Shown one piece after another: positions 11,381 to 23,794 of a stretch of 64,000 nt of DNA. The notes beneath the pieces are model-generated. The model did not search any database and was not told where the DNA came from. It was given only the letters and a program-made list of their open reading frames with translations. The translations under genes and the position numbers were made by a program. The stretch is from Ceratodon purpureus (taxonomy: Eukaryota > Streptophyta > Bryopsida > Pseudoditrichales > Ditrichaceae): assembly GCA_014871385.1 (NCBI GenBank), contig CM026426.1, positions 91,779,948-91,843,947 on the forward strand, in the 5' to 3' direction. Every line of letters begins with the position of its first letter. Positions within the stretch are counted from its first letter, which is position 1.

Positions 11381-12005
11381 TCACTCCGAATCGTCCAAAT
11401 GCACAGTATCACGTGATCGGGACGCTGCACTACTATGGCCAGGTTGCGTTGGGCCCTGGGACGGCAGAATCGGCGGTGTCGGGACTCTAAAGGGAGGTGC
11501 CGACTGGCTTGGGTTTGTGGTTCTCGAACGGGTTCGTGACGCGTTCCTCCTGGAATTCCCCGGGGATGTCGCGCTCCTTGGTGTGGCCCCTGAAGTTCCT
11601 GAAGTCGAAGCACCACTCGATAACACGCGTTGACGACATACGGGAACCTTCCGCTTGGGCCTCGGTCCTTTCTTATCTAGCCACTTCTTGTTAGCGGGTA
11701 GAATTTTGCATAACAATTCTTCGAAAGCGACAATCTGTAGCCGCATCGTGTGGTAACCCAGTTCGTAAATCATCTTGTTCGTACTGTTAGCATCTCTATG
11801 TTAGTTTGGAAATCTTGCCAATACTTCGGAAGGTGTCGCAGGCAATCCTTGTGAATTCACTGGATTTGGATTCTCCCCTGGAACCAGCTCCTTCTTTGCG
11901 CGATCGTAGTAAAGTTTGCAAGCCTGGTAAAAGTATTGCCTGATTCCATCATCGACAGGCTTCCCTGGGTACAACAAATTGGCCGCTTGCATAATGGTCT
12001 TCGGC
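11381..12005 (-). pseudogene. third RING-like gene, 3' part downstream of the Ty3 insertion
   Basis: This frame begins at the Ty3 target site: KRPKTIMQAANLLYPGKP follows directly, in phase, from the sequence on the other side of the element (25648 and above). It continues to 11801, where a TAA fits CAA, then runs on in the same frame through a basic Ser/Thr/Pro-rich tail to HLDDSE at 11381. No domain is recognised here. Together with 25648-28181 it forms one gene cut in two by the retrotransposon. Confidence 0.6.
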
Positions 12006-12010
12006 CTCTT
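12006..12010. repeat. target-site duplication CTCTT, left copy
   Basis: CTCTT at 12006-12010 touches the left LTR, and CTCTT at 25643-25647 touches the right LTR. A 5 bp target duplication is what integrases of Ty3/gypsy elements produce. Confidence 0.9.
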
Positions 12011-12641
12011 TGTTAAAGGGTGATTTAGCTTCACCCTTAAAAAGCTATTCCTCTGTCCAGATCTAAGGAGAAACTCTCGAAATTTTAATACCCACTTAAC
12101 CAATTCTACTCAGCCCTATTCTGCCCCTAAACAGCACCAGATTCCAATCATTCTGCTCTGATCTACTACTCCATCAAGGTAAGAATCCACAATGCAATTC
12201 CCCCTTAATCCCTAGCATTCAATGTACACTAGTTCCAATGATCCAAGGCTGCTTTCTCATCATTACTCTCTTCATGTACAATAAGTTCTGCCCCTAGATC
12301 CTGCTCTACAGCAGTAACATCCTTTCTCCTACCTCCTAACCTCCTCTACCATACTCCCATACCTCTGAAAACACACCCACACACACAAGAGAGAGTGAGA
12401 GCCGCCATGCTCTCACTCCTCACTACCCCCCAAACCCTAGCCGTCGTCATCCGCTGTCCGTTTTTCATCCAAGTCGATTTTTCATCCGACTGTCAAAACT
12501 TCATCCAAAACGCAGTAACTAAGAAATCTGCACTAACTAACTGTTTTACTGCTCCTAACTGTTTTTACTGCTCCTAGCAGTTTACTGTTACTGCTTCTAT
12601 TTTACTGCTCCTAGGTAAAACGGCCAAAAATCCCTTTAACA
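12011..12641 (-). repeat. 3' LTR (left copy)
   Basis: 631 bases, TGTTAAAGGG to CCCTTTAACA, with a perfect 10-base terminal inverted repeat. Differences from the other copy are six transitions and one C/G change; three transitions fall in CTG contexts, where the complementary strand reads CAG, the CHG methylation context of plants. Confidence 0.95.
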
Positions 12642-12654
12642 TTATCCCCCTTTT
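12642..12654 (-). promoter_or_regulatory. polypurine tract
   Basis: AAAAGGGGGATAA on the minus strand directly abuts the 3' LTR, the expected primer site for plus-strand DNA synthesis. Confidence 0.85.
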
Positions 12655-12780
12655 AGTCTGCATCTGCCCTCAGATGCTCCGGCTTCTAGTTTTATGTAGT
12701 TAGCCAAAAAATAAAAAAGGGATAAGAAATTTAAAAAGAATCTATTACTGGTTCTACCAGTACTCTACGTGTCCTACTGT

Positions 12781-14208
12781 CTAGCCACTGGTGGGCGTAA
12801 CTTCCGGGTATGTGACCTTGCTTCCTCCTGGTGTCGATCGGTCCGCTATTGGAGCAGTCTCCGGTCCTGGTGTTGGCGCTGGTCCTGGTCCTGGTGTTGG
12901 CGCTGGTCCTAGTATTGGCGCTGGTCCTGGTGTTGGCGCTGGTCCTGGTGTTGGCGCTGGTCCTGGTGTTGGCGCTGGTCCTGGTGTTGGCGCTGGTCCT
13001 GGTGTTGGCGCTCCAAGAACCGATCCCTGGCCCTCTAATGTTGAAACAAGGGTCGATACTCCCCCTCCTAACTCCTTGGCTGGTACCTCTTCCTGAACCA
13101 CTTGCTCATCATCTGACCAGTAGGTAAAAGCAGGAAAGGCCTCGGAAAATCGGACCAAGTACCTGTTAGTCCACTCCTGGTCCTCTGAATAAGCCTTCAA
13201 TTCGTCCCACACCTGCTTCTTCGTGGTAGCCAGGAGGTGACGAGCTAGACCTCTGTTTGCTGGAGAGGTACTAGTCCCAACGACCTCCAACTGTCGTTGC
13301 AGCTGCTGGTTCTCCAGAGCTAGGCGATCGTAATCCTGAAGCCGAGCATTCATCTTCAATTCCATCTCGATCCTCTGCCTCCGTCTGGCCTCCAATTCTC
13401 CCCCATTTTCTGCCCACTTAGCTCGCTCCTTCGCCTGGTCCTCGGTAAATGCAATCAATTTCTTCTTAGTGTCTGCCCACGTGGTCTTCAACTCTGTCAA
13501 TTCCGTCCCAGCTGCCTGGAGTTTCTCAGTCTGCTGAGTCACCTGGCTCGCCAATTCCTGGTTATGGAGGACCAGTTCTTGGTATGTTGGTCGCCTCAGG
13601 TCCTGCTGGGTCTGTAACTCCCGAAGCCTCTCTACCTCCTTCATCCAGACCTTCATTTGGTCAACCAATTTGTTCATCCCTGCTGTGATCTCGGTCGTCC
13701 CTACTTCTGCTGACGAAAAAGCCGTCCCTAGGTTTCTTGGAAACAGTGTATCCCCTTGGTGCGTTTCTCCCATCACCTGTTCCTGACCTAGTGGGTCAGA
13801 CTGTATGTCCTGGTCCCCTGGTTGCCCCTGTACTACTGGTATAGGCGTACTGGTCCCTCCTGCTGATTGGGAAGCTCGGAGAGTTAGCAGCACCCGTGAA
13901 GCCTCCACCGGGGTCTCTCCTGGTGCACCTCTTCCTGCTTTCTAGCCCTTCCCTTTTCCTTTCTTCGATGGTGTACTTCTAGCTTTGGAAGTAATGGCGC
14001 CCTCTTCCACCTCCTCAGCCTCTCTGGGATCCATAGACTCTGAACTAGTATCCTTGTACCTGGGCTTGGTCCCCGTCCTCCTGAGTCGCTTCCATTGCTG
14101 TCCCTGGTCCTTGAGAGTAGAGGGCGAAGACTGAGCTTTCCGTTTCTTCTTTCGGGTTCTCCTGGCCTGCCCTGAAGAGGACGAGGACTGGCGTTCTACT
14201 CCCTCCAT
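12781..14208 (-). pseudogene. Ty3 extra region, distal ORF with Pro/Gly repeat tail
   Basis: One frame from MEGVERQSSSSSGQARRT (14208) with a TAG at 13942 where CAG would fit, then continuing from about 13908 to 12781. The first part is basic and serine-rich (KKKRKAQSS, possible nuclear localisation). The middle is a Gln/Glu-rich coiled coil (about 13720-13250). The tail is seven or so copies of APTPGP from the 18-base tandem repeat. No known domain is recognised. It is on the same strand as gag-pol, in the position of an env or additional ORF. Confidence 0.6.
12870..13015 (-). repeat. 18 bp tandem repeat encoding APTPGP
   Basis: About eight copies of an 18-base unit (plus strand GGTCCTGGTGTTGGCGCT), with one 12-base and a few variant units. 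It encodes the Pro-Gly tail of the distal extra ORF. Confidence 0.9.
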
Positions 14209-14270
14209 CTGGTCCTTCTTCCCTCAGGTGACTCTCCGCTCCCTGTTTTCCCTTGAACCTCCCCCACTGA

Positions 14271-16562
14271 TCACATCAGGTGGTACTTCCCCTCTGGTCT
14301 TACTGGTGTTACATCTGGTGGTGACTCACTGCCATCGTCCACCTCTTCTGACTCCTGGTCTGGCTCCGGATCGATGTAGTGCTCCTCATCTGGAAACCAG
14401 TTCTTCAACAAGGCATCGATTAATTCTGTTCCCTTAATCTCCCGGGTTGGGCTGGTGTGTACCCGTATTAGCATCCTGCGCAGGCTGGAAAGGATCAAGG
14501 GGGCCCAGTTGTGGTCGCGCTTCTTGACTGCCTGGTACATGTTCTCCAGTAATTCGTTACTGGCGTACATGGACTTCTTCTTGACACACATGACCTCCAC
14601 CAAAGCCCTCACTCTGTCCTGGTATGGCTCATCGAATCCCTTGATCTTGGTCCCGTCTGAGGTATGATCTGCTCGAGTGAGACCAAAAAGTTTCATATGC
14701 CTGGGATCTAATTCGCCATTAGTCCTGGGCAGTGCTGCCACCCGGTGTCCCTCAATGCCAAGGGCCTGCTGTATGGTCCAGGCAGTAATCTCTACCGGCA
14801 CCCCTCTAACCGTGGATCTGATCGGTGTAGTAGGCTCTATCTTCTCCCCTTTATGGTACTGGAACCCCTCCACGAAGTCGGAGACCAGCTCAGTCCTCGG
14901 GATAGGCCATGTGTACTCATAGAATGGGCCCAGACTCACCTGTTCCGCCCAGTGATCGTCCTTCAACTCCTTCCAGGTCTTCCAATGCTCCAGTGGTAGG
15001 AAAGTAAGTCTGATCGACCTGTTCTTCTTCCTGGCCATGGTTACCTGCTTTGGAGCTCGGGCTAATGTCTCCGTTTGTTTCCTCCTTGTACCTGTCCCGG
15101 TCTTCACTGTTTCTGCCCCCTCCTCTGGTCCTTTCGCCTGCTCTCCCTCCGAAACTCCTTGTCTTTGCTGAGGCGGTGCCCCTTCCTCCTCCTGGATTTC
15201 CATCTGCTCCATGTCGCCCATTGCTACTGGTCTGATCATGTACTCGTGAAGAGTACCTTTTCCTCCCCTTCTTGTCTGGTTTGCTGGTTCCTTTGCTTTC
15301 TTTGGTCCTGCTGCTTCGGCCGTGACCATTTCCCTTTCTATAATTCTGCTATCTATACTCCCTTCTACTGTTTTCTTTCTGGCCCAATCTCTGAAAGTGA
15401 GTGTCGGCTCTTGACTCCCCTGACTGTTCTCCTCTATTGTCTGTCTTCCTCCTATCTCTACTTGGTTTTGTAATTTCCTACCTAAAGTTCTAACTACCCT
15501 ACCTTCTTCTAACTTATGCTGGTGTGGGCAGCGACCTTTTTTATCCCCTTCGTATCCCGACTGAAATGCTGTCCAAACTTGTGCTATGGTGAGAGATACC
15601 TGATTGGGCAGTGGCTGCTGTCCTTGATCTCGCTCCTGCTGCTCACTTTCTTGCTGTAGTCGGTCTTCCGTGGCTGGCTGAGCTTCTCCTCCTCTTCCGT
15701 TCTGCTGTACTAGCCTGTTTTCGGGGTGTTGTTGCTCCCCGCTTCTCCTGTCGACTGCTCCACCCTGGTCTTCTACTTCCCCCTGCTCCCTTTGGTCTTT
15801 CTCCAACTGTTCGGTGTCTTCTAGTGTTCTGAAAACTTCGTGGTCTTCGGTTCTCCTCCTGAAGTCTTGCCGTTGTTCCTCATCCAACCTCCGCCAGTGA
15901 TCCTCCCCGTTCCAGCGTCTGTGTTCTTCCTCCACCCGACGCCGCTGCTCCTCCTCGAAGTGTCGTCTTCTTTGCTCCCGCCTAAGACGCTGCTGCTGCT
16001 CCTCTTCTTTGAGCCGCCGCTGCTGCTCCTGCCCGAGTTGCTGCTGCTGCTCGTGTGTCTTGATCTTCCGCTGCTCCACTTCCTTGAACCGCCGCTGTTG
16101 CTCCTGCCTGAGCTGCCGCTGCTGGCCTTGCGCCTTAAGCTTCCGCTGCTCCTCTTCCTTGAGTCGCCGCTGTTGCTCCTGTCTGAGCTGCCGCTGCTGC
16201 TCTTGTGCCTTGAGCTTCCGCTGCTCCTCTTCCGTAAGTCGCCGCTGTTGCTCCCGCCTGAGCCACCGCTGCTGCTCCTCCTTATACCGCCGCTACTCGT
16301 TGAGCTGATGCTCTTCTTGCAACACTGTAACCCTAACTTGCTTGAGGCTATCTACTATCCGCCCCCTTCCTCCTATTCTCTCGCCCTCAGACCTTAGCTC
16401 CTTCTCAGTTTCCTCCCCTCCTCTCCATAACTCACTACTCGCTCTATTCTCCCGACAGCTCCAAAACAAGAGGTCGGGACTTCTGTTTAGATGTGGTTCA
16501 TCTAACCTAATACCCTGACCCGGTACAAGGTCCTCCTTCAGCCTTGGTCGAACCTCATCCAA
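14271..16562 (-). pseudogene. Ty3 extra region, proximal ORF with coiled coil and retroelement-type domain
   Basis: Begins at about 16562 (MDEVRPRLKEDLVPGQGI) and stays in one frame past a TAG at about 16293, where CAG would fit, to 14271. Residues after the stop form a long Arg/Glu/Gln coiled coil built from roughly 23-residue repeats. A basic linker follows, then a domain at about 15020-14430 with FVEGFQYHKGEKI, VRGVPVEITAWTIQQALGI and RVRALVEVMCVKKK. This order recalls the putative plant transposon protein domain found beside plant Ty3 elements, which is an inference from memory of that family. Its role in the element is unknown. Confidence 0.6.
15960..16290 (-). repeat. about 69 bp tandem repeat encoding Gln/Arg/Glu coiled coil
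   Basis: Units of about 69 bases containing CGCCGCTGTTGCTCCTG / TGAGCTGCCGCTGCTG are repeated three to four times, with decaying copies towards 15960. They encode repeats such as QRKLKAQEQQRQLRQEQQRR. Confidence 0.8.
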
Positions 16563-16699
16563 TCTTCCTTCCCGCCGGATGGATTAGTTTTCCTGCTCGG
16601 ATGAAATCTGTCCTTCCTCCTCCTTAATGGGCCGCCCTCTAAGCTGTCCCAATTTTCTCTCTCCCATTATTGCTTGTACTACCCCACATCCGATCACTA

Positions 16700-17569
16700 T
16701 TAATTCTTCTCTTTCTTTATTTTTTTCTTTTCTCTGCTTTTTTTCATTTCCTTTATTTTTTCATTCACCTCCTCCATGTCTCCTTTTTCTGACTGCTGTC
16801 TTTTCTCTTGCTCATTTTCATTTTTCTTTTGATTTTTCTTTTTTCTCTCACTGTTTTCTTTACCCTTCTGCTGGTTTACTGTTTCACTGCCTCCCTCTTC
16901 ACAGTTTTTTTCACTTTCTATCTCTGTATTTTCTAACCCTGACTGGACACTATCCCCCTTTTGCTCGTTGACCAGTCCTCTGGTCAATTGTCCTGGTGTT
17001 CTGGTTTCAACTACCCTGTTTTCCTTTTCATAAAATCTGTATGGTTTTAACTTATTGATGTTCACCAATACTGGATCAGGTTCAAAATTTTTTACCTGGA
17101 CCAGCAGAGCAGTGTTGTTGGGGAGCCTGTACTGGACCCTATAAGGTCCAAACCACCGACTTTTGAATTTCCCCACATGCTCCTTATGGCCCTTGGGATA
17201 CCAGAGCACATAATCGCCTACTTGAAAATCCTTTCGCTTGTAGTGTTGCTGGCTCTAAAGTGCCCTGTTCCACTGCTTGGCCCCTACTGCTTCCTGGGCC
17301 TCCAGTCTTGATGTGTCCATCTGCTCCAAATCCGCAATCCTGGCTGCCAATACCCTAGTTGGTGTATAGTCTATCTCTGAGCTTGTCTTCCTGGTTGGTA
17401 CTATGTACTCTGTTGGCATTAACGGATGTAAGCCATAGACCAGTTGAAATGGTGTGTAACCTGTAGTCACTTTGTAAGCAGTCCTGTAGGAGAGGAGTAC
17501 AGTATGAAGATGCTCATCCCAATCTGTTCTCCTATCATTGACCAGCTTGCTCAGTAGGTGACCAATCAC
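16700..17569 (-). pseudogene. Ty3 integrase C-terminal part and basic tail
   Basis: Continues the gag-pol frame: the integrase catalytic glutamate in GNGQAESTNKVIGHLLSKL (just before 17569), then TAYKVTTGYTPFQLVYG, a TAG at 17255-17257 where CAG would fit, and a GPY/F-type module (RWFGPYRVQYRLPNNTALL). The remainder is a Lys/Glu-rich tail. No chromodomain aromatic cage is visible. Confidence 0.8.
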
Positions 17570-17599
17570 CTTGTTTGTTGATTCAGCCTGCCCATTACC

Positions 17600-18712
17600 C
17601 TATGGGTAATAGGTTGTTGATGTGCGATGCTGGAGCAGAAAATGCTCTACCAGGTGTTCTATAGCCTCATTAATAAAATGAGAACCCTGGTCACTTACAA
17701 GTGTTAAAGGACACCCGTATCTTGAAAGGATCTGCTCATACAAAAACTTAGCAGTAACTGCTGCTGAATTAGTTTTGAGCGCCCTTGCCTCCACCCACTT
17801 GGTAGCATAATCTGTAGCCACCAGTATGTACCTGTTCCCTGTTCTGGATGCTGTTGGTTTAATGGGCCCGATAAAGTCCAGTCCCCATTTCATAAATGGT
17901 TCTGCTGGCATACTGGCCACTAAGGTAGCTAAACCAGTATTTGCCATGCCTCCCACTCTCTGGCATCTGTCACACGCCTTGCAGTATTCTGAAACATCCC
18001 GATGTATCGCTGGCCACCAGTACCCGGCGTCCAGTATCTTCCTGCTGGTGATATCTTGCGAAAAATGACCACCTGCTACTCCATTGTGCATCTCCTTCAT
18101 CACCACTTCTGCTTGCACTGGGTCCAGTACCCTCCTGACCACCAGATCATGTCCTCGCTTGTGCAGAACTCCCTGGACCAGTGTATAGGGCAGTGACTTC
18201 AGAATCAGCTTCCTCTGCTCCTCCTTAGACAAGTCCTGTCGTACAACACCAGATTTCAGGTAAGAACGTACATCCTCTAACCATTCTGGTTTAACATAAA
18301 ACAAACTTGCATCCTTGGTCTGGTCCTCGACACCTGTTGCTGGTTCTCCGTTGGGCAGTCTTGACATTGCATCTGCCACACCATGATTTTTCCCTGGCTT
18401 ATACACCACTGTAAAATCGTATTCTTGAAACAGCAGTAGCCACCTTGCTATCCTTCCTGACACCTGCGGCTTATTGACCCGATACACCAGTGCCATATGG
18501 TCAACATAGAAAACATACTTATTTCCCAGCAGATAATGCCTATACTTGTTCAGAGCATCAACCATTGCCAAAGCTTCCCTCTCAGTAGTACTGTAATTTC
18601 TCTCAGCAGAATTGAGCAGTCTACTAGCATAAGAAATGGGCTGGTCACACTTCCCTGTTGGATTCTGGGCCAGCATCACTCCTACTGCTATATTCGAAGC
18701 ATCTGTATGCAC
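17600..18712 (-). pseudogene. Ty3 RNase H and integrase
   Basis: RNase H motifs: [28 protein letters not shown] and [11 protein letters not shown]. Integrase: zinc-binding HHCC ([16 protein letters not shown]), then the first catalytic Asp in LDFIGPIKP or [11 protein letters not shown] and the second in LVSDQGSHF. The frame ends with a TAG in STTYYP-GNGQAE. In this very conserved stretch the residue is normally Gln, so the stop clearly replaced CAG. Confidence 0.9.
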
Positions 18713-18757
18713 ATGGAACTCCAGGTCCCATCTCGGTGCAATGAGAATTGGCGCATT

Positions 18758-20377
18758 CTAGTACTGCTCCTTGATTTTCTTCCATGCCTGCTCACACTGG
18801 TCTAACCAGTTAATCTCCTCGGCCTTCCTCATGAGCCTGGTGATTGGCTCCATGATATGTGCATACGACTTAATGTAGCACCTGTTAAACTGGGCAAAAC
18901 CATTAAAAACCTGAACATCTCCTGGCTTTTCTGGTCTAGGCATATTCTCTACTGCTTCAATTTTCTTAGGATCAGGAAATTTCCCTTCCTTAGACACAAT
19001 GTGGCCCAGTATAATACCAGAAAAGACCAGTAGTAAACATTTCTCAGGATTCAGACTTATACCATACTCACGGCATTTCTCGAAACACTTCCTCAGCTTG
19101 ACCAGATGACTAATAATGTCACTGTACACACTGAAATCATCTAAAAACAATTTCATAAAATCACCAATAAAGTCACGGAAGGCTTTGTTTACTGCCCTCT
19201 GGTATGTGGGAGGTGCGTTTTTCAGCCCAAAAGGCATGACTATCCACACAAATGCTCCCCAGTCTGTTACAAAAGCAGTCTTGTGCCGGTCCTCTGGTGC
19301 TATCTGAATCTGGTGGTACCCGGAGTATCCATCCAGAAACGAATACATCTCGTGTCCTGCCACAGAATCCAACACTTCCTCAGTAAATGGCAATGGATAC
19401 GGGTCCTTTTTAGTGGCAGCATTAAGTTTACGAAAGTCAATACAAATTCTCAACTTCCCATTTTTCTTAGGGACAATAACAATAGGGGATAACCAGGTAG
19501 CATCCTCTACTGGTGTAATGAACCCAGCCTGAAGTAGTTTATCCAAGTCCTGCTTCACAATACTGGCATAATTTGGATTCATGCGATATCTGGCCTGATG
19601 GGATGGTGGGATATCCTTTTCCAACTCAATCCTGTGCTGTGCAATTGAGGGTGGGATACCCTTCAGGTCCTTATAGGTCCAGGCAAATACATCCTTGAAT
19701 TCCCTGAACAGAGCCTCTGCTTCAATAGCCTGTTCTGGACTAATGGCTGCATTAATCTTCAGATACTGGGGCTCCTCCTCTGTTCCAAGGTTAATTTTTC
19801 TCAACTGCTCCGACTCTGGTAAGGTCCAGGATGCTATCTTCAGTTTCTTCACTTTCTCCCGGGCTGGTGTCTCATCCACTTCAATGTCGCCCTCCTCAAA
19901 GTTGTAGAAGTGGTCTGGGTAGGCTCGCTGTGATCCCCCCTCTTGTCCCTGGTCCTGGTCCTGGTTCTTTGTCGGGCTCTTGATATCGTCCTGGTCCTTA
20001 CTGTTGTCCTGGTCCTTGTTCTGCTCCATTCGAGGCAGAGTGACCGTTCCAACGGCCAGTAAGTCCTGCTCACTAGCTAACCACAAGGCTTCCTCCTCAT
20101 CTGTCAGTCCTTCAGTAAAATTATAGCAGACTAGGACTTCAGGTAACTTAGGCCTGGGCCCCTTTCTCTGACTGACTGATATCGTTTTTACAGTACCATT
20201 ACCTCTGATCGTAACCAGGTTATTACCCCAGTCATGGTTTACCTTAGCATCAATTAACCAGGGTCTGCCTAGCAACATACTATAGGCTTCATTAACTTTT
20301 TTATTTTTAATAACGGTCAAGGTAATAAGGTAAGGAATACCGTGGATGTGAATTTTCACATTTCGTATCATCCCCAC
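18758..20377 (-). pseudogene. Ty3 protease C-terminal part and reverse transcriptase
   Basis: Starts in the protease region (YSMLLGRPWLIDAKVNHDWG). Reverse transcriptase motifs in order: SPIVIVPKKNGKLRICIDFR, FLDGYSGYHQI, MPFGLKNAP, the catalytic FLDDF (YxDD box) and the thumb region around PEKCLL and GHIVS. A TAG at 18758-18760 lies before the RNase H domain where CAG fits. Confidence 0.95.
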
Positions 20378-20392
20378 CGGGTCAACGACTGT

Positions 20393-22414
20393 CTAGTCCG
20401 CCATTCTTAATCTGAAAGGAGCAGGCTGTGATTCCTTGAGGCCCAGTCTTTTTCGCTCCTCCTCAGTTATCAGGTTCACACCTGATCCTCCGTCCAGTAG
20501 GACATTCTCCAGAGTCCCATTGCCTATCTGCACAGTTAACACCGGCAGTTCTCTGTCAACATCAATAGCCAGACTACCTATTAAATCAGTCTTACCTGGT
20601 TGACTGGTTGTTGGCTTCTTGCTTAGTGCTGGCTCTGGCTGACTTGGCTGGTCTGCTACCATTTCTGGGAATACGTGGGCCTTCACAAATTCTCTCAAAT
20701 TAGGAGCCATCTTCAGCAGCTGTCCTAGTGAGACTGTGATGGGACTGTCCAGTATTTTTCTTCCAACTACAGTTGCATAGTGCTGCTCCTGGTTGTTCTC
20801 TGTACTGGTCTCCCCTTTTGCGCCCAATTCCTGCTCGACGGTCTTGGTGCTGTAAGCTAGTGTATCTGAGTCTGGGAATCCTGCCCACTCATTATCCAAT
20901 ACTTCACCATCTCCTTCCTTCTCTGCTGTTTTTAAAGTCGCCCTGAGTCTCTCTGATTCTGCCTTCTCCTGCTCTGCTTGAAGCTCAATTTCCTTCAAGG
21001 TTTCTAGCATCGAATTCCTGATTTTCTCTTCCTCCTGCCAGTCCTCCTTCGTTCTGGCCTTTCTTGGTTCAGGTTCCCTTGATTCATCCTGGATAGGTAA
21101 CAGTCCTGCCTTCAGCCTCTGGGCTCTGGTCATGGTAGCTACCCCCACTGACTCTTCAGGTTCTTCTATTAGCTCAATCTCCACATTACTGACATGGTGA
21201 TCCTGCTTCTTGTTGGTCTTCTCTTGGTCTGCCAAAAACTGGTCCCATTGTGCCTTCTTGGGGCAGTTCCAACTTCTGTGATCTACTCCTCCACTCAAGA
21301 AACAACTTGGTGGTTGATCACCATAACTCCTTTGTTGGCTGCTGCCTGCCCTGGGATTTGGTGGTCGCTGGTATCCTTGGTTGTAACTGTAAGTTCCTGC
21401 TGGTTTAGAAGCAGAGACTTCATTGACACCAACATGTTCTTCTCCTTCCTTCTTCGCACCTGACCCCCTCTGGTTAGCTGGGTTGTACCAACAGTTCTTA
21501 TCATCATGGCCCAGCTTCTTACAAATACCACAGGCTTTCCTTGGAGCCTCCTGGTCTGGTTCCTTCCTGCTCACGGTGGCTGCCTTACTGCTGGTCTCCA
21601 CCTTTCTTACCTCGATCTTGGTGGGTTTACCACTAGAATCAGTGCAGTTCCCCTCACATCTCAAGGCTGCATCCACCAACTCTGTCAAACTCTTGACTGG
21701 TGCCACACTGGTAGTAATCTTGATATACTCCAGCAGTCCTGCTCGAAAATTAGTGATTCTGAACCCTTCTCCTGGATCAGATTGTAGACATTTGATTAAT
21801 GTCATAAACCGATCATAGTAATCCTGTACCTTTTCCCTATCCCCCTGTTTGAAGGACTTCAATTCCCTATATACTGCCTCATCCATAGTCTGGTCTCTGT
21901 ACCTTCTCCTGAAAGCAGCTTTAACATCCTCCCATGAGCAGTAGACATGGTTCTCCAGGAAATTCTCATACCATGCACCAACCTTGTCCAGCAAAGTGGT
22001 ACCCATCAGGTTGATTATTACCTGCTCATCCGTTTCTCCATTGTGCCATAGGGTTCTCTCAAACTGCCGTATATGGGCATCTGGATTTGTCCCTTCCTTG
22101 TACTTTGTGTAAGTCAGCGGCTTCCTCTGTGCCACAAGGACTGGTCCTGTCACTGGGGGTACTCTGGGTCTAGCAGATGGTGGGTAGGCAGGTGGACCAT
22201 GCCTCACCGGATAACTACTGTCCGCTATATCCCTTGGTACTCCTATTCCTGTAGGTGGCCTGGTGTCATAGGGCATCCTTCTCATTATCTCCGCTGGTCT
22301 TCTGTATCCTGTTCCTGTGTTAGGAACTCCTGCTCCGGCTTCTGCTCCTCCGCTTGGCCAGTATGCATTTCTGTTGACTTCTGGTCTGTACTCATCACCT
22401 GTAAGGTGATCCAC
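20393..22414 (-). pseudogene. Ty3 gag (capsid, zinc knuckle) and protease active site
   Basis: A retrotransposon gag capsid region (WYENFLENHVYCSWEDVKAA, AFRRRYRD), then a CCHC knuckle CGICKKLGHDDKNC that binds RNA. A second, degenerate knuckle, CFLSGGVDHRSWNC, lacks its second cysteine. The protease active site is VLLDGGSGVNLI near the end. A TAG at 20393-20395 (CAG fits) separates it from the reverse transcriptase; the frame is identical on both sides. Confidence 0.9.
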
Positions 22415-22423
22415 ATAGGTAGA

Positions 22424-23794
22424 CTATACCCCGCCTCTTCCTGTTGGGCTCACCCGAGTCCTCGAAGTTGGGAAATGGTCTGTTCCTGGCCTTCCTGGTA
22501 CAGGAGATGTAGTGTAGGGTGCTCCCATCAATTCTGCTTCCCTCAGCTGACATGGTCTGTCCCCCTGGATCACTGATTGTTCATATGCTGCCCACGGATC
22601 TGCCCTTGGTTTGGCCTGGAGTTTCTGGCTCTCTTCCCTCAGTATCTCTTGCCATTTGTAAAGGGTCGCCTGTCGGGTAGCTTCTCTCATCTCTTCCTCC
22701 TTCTTCTTCTGGTCCTCCAACCTCTGTGCTTCTTGTAGTAATCGCAGAGCCTCCTGTCTTAGCAAATCCTGCTGCATTGCTTCTGATCTCTCCGCTGCCT
22801 GCTTCATCTCCTCCCTCCTTTGAGTCTCCTGCCAGGTTCGAAGAGTCTCCTGTCTCTGCTTCTCCTGGTCCTGCTCTTCCAGTTTCTTTGTTTCCTGCCA
22901 TAGCTTCATTGCTTCCTTCAGTTTGATCTCCTCCCGATTCTTCTTTTCCCAAGCCTCCATGGTTTCCCTGAACCTGGCTGCCTGGCCTAGCTCCTCCATC
23001 TGCCTCCTGTACAGGTCCTCTGTTGCCTGCTGGTTTCTTCTTTCTCTTTCTGCCTGCCTTCTAGCCTGCTGTCGAGCCTTTAACTCCTCCAGCTGTCTTC
23101 TGTCCTCCTCATCTTCCTCCAGCTCCATTCCTTGGAACTGCTCTTGTGCGAAATGTACCACTGGTCTCCTGGGGTTCACCTGTGCTGGCTTACCCGTTTT
23201 ATACATCTCTGATAGTGCTGCTGCTCCGGTCTGGATTCTGTCTCCAGTGTGCACTTCTTCCAATTTCTTCTTCAATGTTTCCAATGTCTCCACCAAATCA
23301 CCTGGTGTCTTCTCCCCTGGTTTTGGTGTGTCTGGTATGCTGCCTCCTTTCTTCTCCTCCTCCTGGTAATGGTCATATGCTGATGCCATTCTGGTCTGGG
23401 GGTTTCAGCAATGCTGTGTGTCTCCTTCACCTGGCCTTGGGAATTCTCTCCTGCTGGTCCTGGGTGATAATGGATGTCCCTCATACTTCCGAATTTCTTC
23501 CTCATCCTCCTGCCAATTCTTGAAACTTGGGCCAGGTTCTCCTCTTGCTGACCCTGTCCTCCTGCTTATTCCAAGTATTGTCTCCTGGCTCGAATTCTCT
23601 CCTACCAGGTCCATATCAATCAGGTCCCTGGTTCTCCCTTTTGCTATGCTTTCTTCTGAACTTAATCGTCCTCCCATAGGTTTTCCTACTTCCGCTGCTG
23701 CTCTTTGCTCTCTGAGTTCGTATCTTGCCAACCGTTCTGCTGCTTGTCTCCTGGCTATCTCCTCCTTGTCCCACCCTGGGTATTCTTTGTCCAT
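22424..23794 (-). pseudogene. Ty3 gag N-terminal coiled-coil extension
   Basis: From MDKEYPGWDKEEIARRQAAE the frame runs through a TGA at 23405-23407 (CGA fits) and ends at a TAG at 22424-22426 (CAG fits), staying in the frame of downstream gag. It consists mostly of Glu/Gln/Arg coiled coil, for example RRQAERERRNQQATEDLYRR. Large charged extensions before the capsid are unusual for plant Ty3 elements but not unique. Confidence 0.7.

Noticed and set aside
12831-13127. Plus-strand ORF of repeated LVLALVLV
   Set aside because: Antisense reading of the 18-base APTPGP repeat, not a membrane protein.
15840-16397. Leucine-rich plus-strand ORF resembling membrane protein
   Set aside because: It is the antisense of the Gln/Arg/Glu coiled-coil repeats of the Ty3 extra ORF; CTG/CTC on this strand are CAG/GAG on the other.
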